From: Nioella halotolerans
GTDB taxonomy: Bacteria; Pseudomonadota; Alphaproteobacteria; Rhodobacterales; Rhodobacteraceae
Direction: 5' to 3'
Assembly: GCA_003428585.1 (NCBI GenBank)
Contig: QVQC01000053.1
Location: 62,001-126,000 of the forward strand
Length of the DNA: 64,000 nt
The notes beneath the pieces were generated by a model that saw nothing but the letters and a program-made list of their open reading frames with translations, made no database searches and was not told where the DNA came from. The translations under genes and the position numbers were made by a program. Numbering within the stretch: position 1 is the first letter of the stretch; every line of letters starts with the position of its first letter. This document shows positions 35,378 through 42,467 of the stretch, in pieces.

Positions 35378-36088
35378 ATGCCCCCCAGCCAGCAAGGCGG
35401 CGCGCTGCCGCTCTACCTGCAAATCAGCGAAATGCTGATCCGCGATATCGCGGCGGGGCGGCTTGTCGATGGTGCCCGCCTGCCGCCGGAGCGCGATATG
35501 GCGAAATCGCTCGACATCTCTGTCGGCACGCTGCGAAAGGCGCTGTCGGAACTGGAAAGTCATGGGCTGCTGGACCGGCGACAAGGGTCTGGAAATTATA
35601 TAAGGTCCAAGGCAACGCCGGAGGGCATCTATGCCTTCTTTCGGCTGGAACTGGTGGCCGGGGGCGGCCTGCCCACGGCACGAGTGCTGGACGTGGCGCG
35701 GATGCAGAAACCCGCTGACCTGCCCTGTTTCGGTGCATCAATCGACGCGCACCGGATTCGCCGCCTGCGATTCCTTGGCGCGCAGCCCGCGGCGGTGGAG
35801 GAGATCTGGCTCGACGCCGGCCACGCGGAGACGATCGTCGCAGCGGACCTGTCGGACTCGCTGTATCTCTACTACCGCGAGGTACTCGGCCTGTGGATCA
35901 CCGGCTACGAGGATCAGGTCGGTCTTTCCCCCTGCCCCGGCTGGGCGCCGCCGGAGTTTGGCCAGCCCCCCGGCGCGCCCTGCGGCCTGGTGGAACGCCA
36001 AAGCCGCGCGCGTGACGGCAGCATCGCCGAGGTTTCGCGCAACTGGTTCGACAGCAACGTGGCGCGCTACGTCGCCCGCATGAGGTAA
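35378..36088 (+). CDS. GntR-family regulator (HutC/UTRA type)
   Basis: This 236-residue protein has an N-terminal winged helix (residues 10-75, LPPERDMAKSLDISVGTLRK and ESHGLLDRRQGSGNYI) and a UTRA effector domain (residues 90-235, with RIRRLRFLGAQPAAVEEIWL). GAGG precedes ATG 35378. It is divergent from the monooxygenase operon and three bases upstream of a Gfo/Idh/MocA gene, so it most likely controls both by sensing the sugar substrate or an early intermediate. Confidence 0.9.
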   Translation: MPPSQQGGALPLYLQISEMLIRDIAAGRLVDGARLPPERDMAKSLDISVGTLRKALSELESHGLLDRRQGSGNYIRSKATPEGIYAFFRLELVAGGGLPTARVLDVARMQKPADLPCFGASIDAHRIRRLRFLGAQPAAVEEIWLDAGHAETIVAADLSDSLYLYYREVLGLWITGYEDQVGLSPCPGWAPPEFGQPPGAPCGLVERQSRARDGSIAEVSRNWFDSNVARYVARMR

Positions 36089-36091
36089 TCC

Positions 36092-37204
36092 ATGACCCCC
36101 CTTCGATACGGCATCATCGGCTGCGGCATGATGGGCCAGGAACACATTCGCAACATCGCGCTGGTGGACGACGCACAGGTCGTCGCGGCGGTGGAGCCCG
36201 ACCCGGCCATGCGCGCCGCCGCCACCCGGCTGGTGCCGGGGCTGGCCTTCGCAGATGAAATTGCCGGCCTGCTGGCGATGGAAGAGGTCAACGCCGTCCT
36301 GATCGCCTCGCCCAACCACCTGCATGTGGACCAGTTGGAAGAGGTCGCCCGCACCCGGCCCCTGCCGATCATCGTCGAAAAGCCGCTCTACACCGACCCG
36401 GCCGATGCCGCGCGGCTGGATGCCCTGGCCGCGCGCTACCCGCACCTGATCTGGGTCGCGATGGAATACCGTTACATGCCGCCGATCGCCGCGCTGCTGG
36501 ACAAGGCCGGCAAGGCCACGGGCGGCATCCGCATGCTGACCATCCGCGAGCACCGTTTTCCCTTCCTCGAAAAGGTCGGCGACTGGAACCGCTTCAACGC
36601 GCAAACGGGCGGAACACTGGTCGAGAAATGCTGCCATTTCTTCGACCTGATGCGGTTGCTGCTGCAATCGGACCCGGTGCGCGTGATGGCCTCCGGAAAT
36701 CAAGCGGTGAACCACCTTGAAGAGCGCTATGATGGAAAGGTGCCGGATATCTGGGACAACGCTTTTGTCATCGTCGATTTCGCCTCCGGCGCGCGCGCGA
36801 TGCTGGAACTGTGCATGTTCGCCGAAGGCAGCCGCTACCAGGAGGAGATCACCGCCGTCGGCCCGATGGGCAAGATCGAGGCGCTGGTGCCCGGCCCCGG
36901 GCGCTTCTGGCCGGCACATCTGGGCGCGCCACCGGTGCCCAAGCTGATCGTCAGCCCGCGTGCCCCAAAGGGTCCGCGGGAGCTTGACATTCCCGTCGAT
37001 CCCGACCTGCTGGAGGCGGGCGACCACAACGGCGCCACCTTCTACCAGCACCGTCATTTCGCCCACGCGGTGCGCGATGGCGGGCGGCCCGACGTGTCGC
37101 TCTCGGACGGGGCCTGGGCGGTGCGCATCGGGCTCGCCGCACAGGAATCGGCGCTGACCGGGCAGGCGGTCCAGCTGGACGACCACGAAGGGGAACAGGC
37201 ATGA
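36092..37204 (+). CDS. Gfo/Idh/MocA-family enzyme (candidate NAD-dependent sulfoquinovosidase)
   Basis: This 370-residue protein has a classical NAD-binding start (RYGIIGCGMMGQEHIRNIAL), EKP in IVEKPLYTD and a catalytic domain with GGTLVEKCCHFFDLMRLLL. It sits opposite the monooxygenase module and no GH31 sulfoquinovosidase is in the cluster. NAD-dependent sulfoquinovosidases (SqgA, GH188) have this fold, act through transient C3 oxidation, and occur in sulfosugar clusters lacking a classical glycosidase. The assignment is inferred from fold and location; a plain sugar dehydrogenase is the alternative. It overlaps the kinase gene by four bases. Confidence 0.8.
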   Translation: MTPLRYGIIGCGMMGQEHIRNIALVDDAQVVAAVEPDPAMRAAATRLVPGLAFADEIAGLLAMEEVNAVLIASPNHLHVDQLEEVARTRPLPIIVEKPLYTDPADAARLDALAARYPHLIWVAMEYRYMPPIAALLDKAGKATGGIRMLTIREHRFPFLEKVGDWNRFNAQTGGTLVEKCCHFFDLMRLLLQSDPVRVMASGNQAVNHLEERYDGKVPDIWDNAFVIVDFASGARAMLELCMFAEGSRYQEEITAVGPMGKIEALVPGPGRFWPAHLGAPPVPKLIVSPRAPKGPRELDIPVDPDLLEAGDHNGATFYQHRHFAHAVRDGGRPDVSLSDGAWAVRIGLAAQESALTGQAVQLDDHEGEQA

Positions 37205-38115
37205 CACCGGATATTCTTACCCTCGGCGAGGCCTTGATAGAATTCATGCGGCAACCGGATGACGGCAACCGGGTGCTCTACGAACAGGGGTTCGGCGGCG
37301 ACACCTCGAACACCGCCATCGCGGCGGCGCGGCAGGGGGCCTCGGTCGGCTATCTCTCGGCCGTGGGCGATGACCTGTTCGGACAGGCCTTGCGCGATTT
37401 GTGGCGGCGCGAGGCTGTGTCGGACGCCCATGTCCTGACGCGCCCCGGCGACCCCACTGGCGCATATTTCGTCCAGCCCCACGCCTCGGGCCGCCACTTC
37501 AGCTATGCAAGGCGCGGGTCGGCGGCAAGCCTTTACGGCCCCACCGATCTGCCCGAGACGACAATCGCGCAGGCAAAGGTCCTGCATTCATCCGGTCTGT
37601 CGCAGGCGATCAGCCCCACCATGCGGGCGGCCGTGCGGCGCGCTGCGGAAATCGCGCGCGCAGGCGGCACGCTCGTTTCCTTCGACATTAACCTTCGGCT
37701 CAACCTGTGGTCGCTGGAGGAAGCGAAGGCGGCAGCGGCGGACATCCTGCCGCTGGCCGATATCGTCTTTCCCTCCGACGACGAGGCGGAAAAGCTGACC
37801 AGCCTGACCGATCCCGACGCCATCCTCGACCACTACCTTGCCTTTGGGGCGCGGATCGTGGCGCTGAAACGCGGGGCAAGGGGCGTGATGATCGCGACCC
37901 CCGAGGCGCGCCACAGCATTCCGCCCGACGCCGCGACGCCGGTCGACTCCACCGGCGCGGGTGACAGTTTTGCCGGGGCGTTCCTTGCCTACTACATCGA
38001 GTCGGGCGATGTCGTGCAGGCGGGGCAACTCGCCGCGAAGGTCGCCGCCGGCACCGTCAGCGGCCTCGGCGCAATCGCCCCGATCCCCCGGCGCGATCAG
38101 GTTCGGCCCGGCTGA
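37201..38115 (+). CDS. kdgK: Sugar kinase, probable 2-keto-3-deoxygluconate kinase
   Basis: This 304-residue PfkB-family kinase starts MTPDILTLGEALIEFMRQPD and has the C-terminal catalytic loop DSTGAGDSFAGAF with the base Asp. It fits KDG kinase, which makes KDPG for Entner-Doudoroff cleavage, and would complete the glucuronate branch (uxaC, uxuB, uxuA). A fructokinase-like specificity is possible from sequence alone. No KDPG aldolase gene is in the window. Its end overlaps convergent plsC by 19 bases. Confidence 0.83.
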   Translation: MTPDILTLGEALIEFMRQPDDGNRVLYEQGFGGDTSNTAIAAARQGASVGYLSAVGDDLFGQALRDLWRREAVSDAHVLTRPGDPTGAYFVQPHASGRHFSYARRGSAASLYGPTDLPETTIAQAKVLHSSGLSQAISPTMRAAVRRAAEIARAGGTLVSFDINLRLNLWSLEEAKAAAADILPLADIVFPSDDEAEKLTSLTDPDAILDHYLAFGARIVALKRGARGVMIATPEARHSIPPDAATPVDSTGAGDSFAGAFLAYYIESGDVVQAGQLAAKVAAGTVSGLGAIAPIPRRDQVRPG

Positions 38116-38834
38116 TCCACGTCGAACCCCGCCTCGGCCATCAACCGGTTGGAATTGGCTTCGACGACGTCCTCCAACTCGGCCATGAACGCCTTTTTCG
38201 GCTTGCCGGGTTCGATCGCCGGCAGAAACTCCACCACCGCCAGCCCGGGCTTGCGCAGGATCCCGTGGCGCGGCCAGAACACGCCCACATTGGTCGCGGC
38301 GGGCACGCAAGCCTGCCCCGTCTGCTCGTAAAGTATGCCCGGCCCGATCTTGTAGGGCAAATGTGCCCCCGGCGCGACGCGGGTGCCTTGCGGGTAGATG
38401 ATCAGCTGCCCCGGCTCCTGCGCGCCCGATTTCACCCCGTCGATCATCTGCTGGATCGCCTGCGCCCGCTTGCCCCGGTCGACCGGAACGCAGCCGATGC
38501 GAAGCGCGTACCAACCAAGGATCGGGGCAAACCGCAGGATCGATTTCATGATGAACTTGGGTCGCGGCACGACCGAGACGATAAGGATGATGTCGAAAAA
38601 GCTTTGATGCTTGGCGGCGATCAACACCTCGCCCGTCGGTGGCGTGCCACGCACTTCGGACTTCAGCCCGACCATCCAGCCCGCCGTCCAGCGCACCCAG
38701 CGGCAATAGGTGTGCACGGCGACGAAGGCGCCGCGCCGTTGCACGATGGCCCAAGGCGTAAAGACAATCGCCAGAACCAGCATCGCCACATACATCTGGC
38801 CGATGAAGATCAGGGACCGGATCCACTGGATCAT
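38097..38834 (-). CDS. plsC: 1-acyl-sn-glycerol-3-phosphate acyltransferase
   Basis: This 245-residue inner-membrane enzyme makes phosphatidic acid. It has an N-terminal hydrophobic segment (residues 8-30), the acyltransferase motif AAKHQSFFD (HX4D, near residue 73) and the motif LIIYPQGTRVAPG. The ATG at 38834 overlaps the upstream FtsX-like stop by four bases, so the three genes 40443-38097 form one unit. Confidence 0.92.
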   Translation of the reverse strand: MIQWIRSLIFIGQMYVAMLVLAIVFTPWAIVQRRGAFVAVHTYCRWVRWTAGWMVGLKSEVRGTPPTGEVLIAAKHQSFFDIILIVSVVPRPKFIMKSILRFAPILGWYALRIGCVPVDRGKRAQAIQQMIDGVKSGAQEPGQLIIYPQGTRVAPGAHLPYKIGPGILYEQTGQACVPAATNVGVFWPRHGILRKPGLAVVEFLPAIEPGKPKKAFMAELEDVVEANSNRLMAEAGFDVDQPGRT

Positions 38835-39733
38835 GGCAGGCTCCTCAGCGTCTTGAAGGCGGCGGTGCGGGTTGCCCAGAAGGCGGTGATCGCGGCCAAG
38901 GGCGGCACCGCCAGCGGCACCAGCCAATGCGCCCCGGAAAAGCCCAGCCCGGTCAGGAAGCCGCCCTCCTGCTGCGCGCTTGGCAGAAGCGCGATGGCCA
39001 CCATACCCAGCCCCGTGCCCACGGCCGCCCCCGAAAGCGCGCGCAGGGTAAAGCGCCGCACGAAGGCCCGCGCGATGTAATGGTCGCGCGCGCCCACAAG
39101 GCGCAGCACCCGGATCACCCTGACATTGGCCGCCAACGCCGATTGCGCGGCCAGCGTGATCATCGCCGCGACCGACCCGAGGATCAGCGCCAGCGACAGC
39201 CAGCCAAGCGCGCGCAGCCGCTCCGCCGCCTGCACCAGCGGCCGGCGCCAGCGGGTGTGATCGTCCAGCACTGCGCCCGGTGCCTCCGCCGCCAGCCGCA
39301 GGCGCAGCCCGTCGGGGTCATAGCCATCCGCCGTTTCGATCACCTCGACAAGGCGCGGCACCGGCAGATCCTCCAGCGGCAGGTCGGGGCCGAACCACGG
39401 TTCCAGCAGGGCGCGCTGCTCCTCCTCGTTCAACGCGCGGGCGGAGGCGACGCCGGGGGTTTGCTGCAACACTTCCAGCACCGCCCAGACCTGTTCCTCC
39501 ATCTGCGCCGCCGGGGCCGAGATGCGGATCGTGGAACTCCGCGCCAACGCCTCTGACCAGCGATCGGCCAGACGGCCCGAGGCCATCGACAGCGCCAGCG
39601 CGAAGACCGCCAGAAACGCCATAGCGGCCGACGTGAAAAGCGTCAGCCGCACCGAATGCCCGCGCCGTGGCACCACCCGGTCGGCCTGCGCGTCGCCCTT
39701 CATCGCGTCGAGGATGTTTCCCAGCCCGCTCAC
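38831..39733 (-). CDS. ftsX: FtsX-like cell-division ABC permease
   Basis: This 300-residue protein has the FtsX layout: one membrane segment near residues 30-52, a periplasmic domain of about 120 residues (with QQTPGVASARALNEEEQRAL), then three further membrane segments. It overlaps ftsE by four bases. With FtsE it would couple septation to peptidoglycan hydrolase activation. Sequence divergence among FtsX proteins leaves a small chance of another FtsX-fold permease. Confidence 0.85.
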   Translation of the reverse strand: MSGLGNILDAMKGDAQADRVVPRRGHSVRLTLFTSAAMAFLAVFALALSMASGRLADRWSEALARSSTIRISAPAAQMEEQVWAVLEVLQQTPGVASARALNEEEQRALLEPWFGPDLPLEDLPVPRLVEVIETADGYDPDGLRLRLAAEAPGAVLDDHTRWRRPLVQAAERLRALGWLSLALILGSVAAMITLAAQSALAANVRVIRVLRLVGARDHYIARAFVRRFTLRALSGAAVGTGLGMVAIALLPSAQQEGGFLTGLGFSGAHWLVPLAVPPLAAITAFWATRTAAFKTLRSLP

Positions 39734-40443
39734 AGTTCCGCCCCCGCCAATTGCAGCCGCCCGCCCGCGATGCGCAGCACCCGCGCCGAGACCTGCGCCT
39801 TGGCGGCGCGGATCAGGGCAAGGTCATGGGTGGCGACCAGCACCGTCTTGCCCATGCGGTTCAACTCGACCAGCAATTGCAGCAGACGCAGCGACATCTC
39901 CCAGTCGATATTGCCGGTGGGCTCATCGGCAAGGATCACGTCGGGGTCGGTGATGACGGCCCGGGCGAGCGCCGCGCGCTGCCGCTCGCCGCCAGACAAT
40001 TCCGGCGGCAAGGCCCCGGCCCGCGCCGACAGCCCGACCCAGCCCATCAGGTCCGAAAGGTTCGCCTCCTGCGCTTGCCCGCCCCGCCCCGTCACGGTCA
40101 GTGGCAGGGCGATGTTTTCCTTCAGCGACAGATGGTCGAGGAATTCGCAATCCTGATGCACCACCCCCATGCGCTGCCGGGTTCGGGCGATTTCATCACG
40201 GCTCATCTCGGCGCTCTCCTGTCCGAAGATGGTGACGCTGCCGCCGGTGGCGCGCAGGTCGGCATAGCAGAGCTTGAGGAACGTTGTCTTGCCGGCGCCC
40301 GAGGGCCCGGTCAGAAAATGGAACGACCCCGGCGCCAGCCGCAGGGTCATGTCCGACAACAGCGGCCCGCCCCCGTATCCGTAGGCGGCCTCTTTCAGCT
40401 CGATCACCGGCCTGCTCCGTCCCGTATCGCCTGCGTCCGTCAT
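39730..40443 (-). CDS. ftsE: Cell-division ATP-binding protein FtsE
   Basis: This 237-residue ATPase has Walker A GPSGAGKT, signature LSGGERQRAA and Walker B VILADEPTGNID. The size and the four-base overlap with an FtsX-type permease fit FtsE. The N-terminal 15 residues extend slightly beyond the usual start; a later start is possible. Confidence 0.9.
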   Translation of the reverse strand: MTDAGDTGRSRPVIELKEAAYGYGGGPLLSDMTLRLAPGSFHFLTGPSGAGKTTFLKLCYADLRATGGSVTIFGQESAEMSRDEIARTRQRMGVVHQDCEFLDHLSLKENIALPLTVTGRGGQAQEANLSDLMGWVGLSARAGALPPELSGGERQRAALARAVITDPDVILADEPTGNIDWEMSLRLLQLLVELNRMGKTVLVATHDLALIRAAKAQVSARVLRIAGGRLQLAGAEL

Positions 40444-40572
40444 GCCTCACCCGCGGGCGTCTTGCAATCGCCAGCCCATGCAATGACTTGGAAAGGCGGG
40501 GGGGCGTTGCTAGACTCTGTCTAACGCCGATGGCAAAGCGACCGCTGCACCAGCGGCCAAGCGGGGAACCCT

Positions 40573-41322
40573 ATGCGCCTGACATGTCCGAATTGCAGCG
40601 CCCGGTACGAGGTTGACGACACCCTCGTGCCGCCCGAAGGCCGCGACGTGCAATGTTCCAATTGCAGCACAACATGGTTCCAGCCCGGCAACCGCGCCCG
40701 CGTGGAAGAGCCCGGGGCGCCCGGTGCCACCGCGCAGCCCGCCCCCCGGCGCGATCTCGACCCCGAACTGCGCGATATCCTGCGCGAAGAGCGGGAACGC
40801 GAAGAGCAATTGCGCCGCGCCGCCGCACCGGTCGAGGAACAGGAGGAAATGGCGCTCGATTCTGCATCGGCGGCGGCATCCGCCCCCGATCCGGCCCCCG
40901 AGCCGCCGCAAGACAGCGACACCGAAGCGGACGCGATCCGCCAGATGGTGGCGGAGGATCAGGCGCCCGACGCCGCGCAGCGCCATGGCGGGCGCGAATT
41001 GTTCCCGGATATCGAGGAAATCAATTCCACCTTGCGGGCCACCACAGACCGGGATGCGGGAGATGCCGCAACCTCCGATATCGACTCCATGGACCGGCGC
41101 CCACGCCGCAAGCGGGGGTTCCGGCTTGGCTTCTTCCTGATGGTGTTCCTCGCGGCGACGGCCATCGGGGCCTATGCCTATGCGCCTGAGATCAGCGCAG
41201 CGCTGCCGCAGGCCGAACCGGTGCTGAGCACTTACGCGGCGCAGGTCAACGATCTGCGCTTCCGGCTCGACGACGCGGTGCAGTTCCTTGTCGCCGAACT
41301 GGCCGCGATGACCGGGATGTAG
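40573..41322 (+). CDS. MJ0042-type zinc-ribbon membrane protein
   Basis: This 249-residue protein begins with a zinc ribbon (CPNCSARYEVDD then CSNCSTTW, residues 5-38), continues with an acidic Ala/Pro/Glu-rich linker (residues 45-170) and has one membrane segment near residues 185-207 (FFLMVFLAATAIGAYAYA). It has a short exported tail. Related proteins occur next to ftsE in many Rhodobacteraceae; the function is unknown. It is divergent from ftsE. Confidence 0.85.
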   Translation: MRLTCPNCSARYEVDDTLVPPEGRDVQCSNCSTTWFQPGNRARVEEPGAPGATAQPAPRRDLDPELRDILREEREREEQLRRAAAPVEEQEEMALDSASAAASAPDPAPEPPQDSDTEADAIRQMVAEDQAPDAAQRHGGRELFPDIEEINSTLRATTDRDAGDAATSDIDSMDRRPRRKRGFRLGFFLMVFLAATAIGAYAYAPEISAALPQAEPVLSTYAAQVNDLRFRLDDAVQFLVAELAAMTGM

Positions 41323-41431
41323 CCGCCCGCCCGCGCAGGTTGATGGCGTTGGAAATGAAGAAGCCCACGGTTGCACACCAGGCGTATTCGTGCAAAATAT
41401 CCTTTGTTTTCAATCAGGCAGGATTCAAGGC

Positions 41432-42421
41432 ATGACAAATTTCTCCTTTGGTACTTCCATGACGCTGATGCGCCGCACGGCGCCGTTTCTCGTCTTTCGC
41501 ATGCTGGTCTATTTCGGCATCGCGGTCGCTTATGTACTGGTCACCGGCATTGGCGCCGGGATCGGCTGGGGCATCGGCGCTTTCGGCGATGCCGAGTTTC
41601 GCGCCGGGGCCACCTTCTGGGGCGGAGGCATCGGCTTCGGGGCAACCGCCGCCGTGCTCTATTTCCTGCGCGAATACATCCTCTACATGGTCAAGGCCGG
41701 CCATATCGCGGTGATGGTCGAATATCTCGACGGGCGCGACCTGCCCGAGGGGCGCGGTCAGATCGCTCACGCCCAAGCGGTCGTCAAGGAACGCTTCGGT
41801 CAGGCCAACGTGCTCTTCGGTCTGGATCAACTCGTCCGCGGGGTGCTGCGCGCCATTACCGGGCTGGTCGAGGGGTTGGCCTCGCTCCTGCCGATCCCGG
41901 CCCTTGACGGGCTGATGCGCGTCATGCGCGCCTTCCTGAAAGTGGCCGTCGGGCTTATTGACGAGGTGATCCTTGCCTACCTGATCCGCAACAACTCACA
42001 GAACCCGTGGTCGGACAGCCGCGACGCGCTGGTGCTTTATGGCCAGAACGCGCGCCCGCTTCTGGTCAATGCCGCCGTGATCGCGCTGGTGAGCTATATC
42101 CTCGCCTTCCTCGTCTTCCTTGTCATGCTGGCACCGGCGGCGGCGGTGGTCTACGCCATTCCCGGCGCGTGGTCGGCGGGTGGGTTCGTCTTCGCGATCC
42201 TGTTTGCATGGGCGGTGAAGGCCGCGGTGATCGAACCCTTCGCCGTCGCCTGCCTGTTGCAGGCCTATTTCAAGCTGATCGAGGGGCAGACACCGAACCC
42301 CGACTGGGTGGCCAAGCTCGACTCCGTGTCCAACAAGTTCCGCAAGCTTGGCCAACGGGCCAGCGATTGGGCAACCGGGCCGTCTGGCGCGGCCGAGGCG
42401 GACCCGGGGCGCGGCGCCTGA
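41432..42421 (+). CDS. Polytopic membrane protein of unknown function
   Basis: This 329-residue protein has about six hydrophobic segments, starting with MLVYFGIAVAYVLVTGIGAG and ending with a long pair around residues 205-265, then a charged cytoplasmic tail. Several segments are glycine-rich (GIGAGIGWGIGAFGD). I do not recognise a named family with confidence. ATG 41432 was chosen for the CAAGG just upstream; earlier in-frame codons are not preceded by one. It is convergent with the TIGR02302-type gene. Confidence 0.8.
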   Translation: MTNFSFGTSMTLMRRTAPFLVFRMLVYFGIAVAYVLVTGIGAGIGWGIGAFGDAEFRAGATFWGGGIGFGATAAVLYFLREYILYMVKAGHIAVMVEYLDGRDLPEGRGQIAHAQAVVKERFGQANVLFGLDQLVRGVLRAITGLVEGLASLLPIPALDGLMRVMRAFLKVAVGLIDEVILAYLIRNNSQNPWSDSRDALVLYGQNARPLLVNAAVIALVSYILAFLVFLVMLAPAAAVVYAIPGAWSAGGFVFAILFAWAVKAAVIEPFAVACLLQAYFKLIEGQTPNPDWVAKLDSVSNKFRKLGQRASDWATGPSGAAEADPGRGA

Positions 42422-42467
42422 CGCGTCACGCCGGTGCACCCCGCCGGGACGTTCCCCGCGCCGCGGC

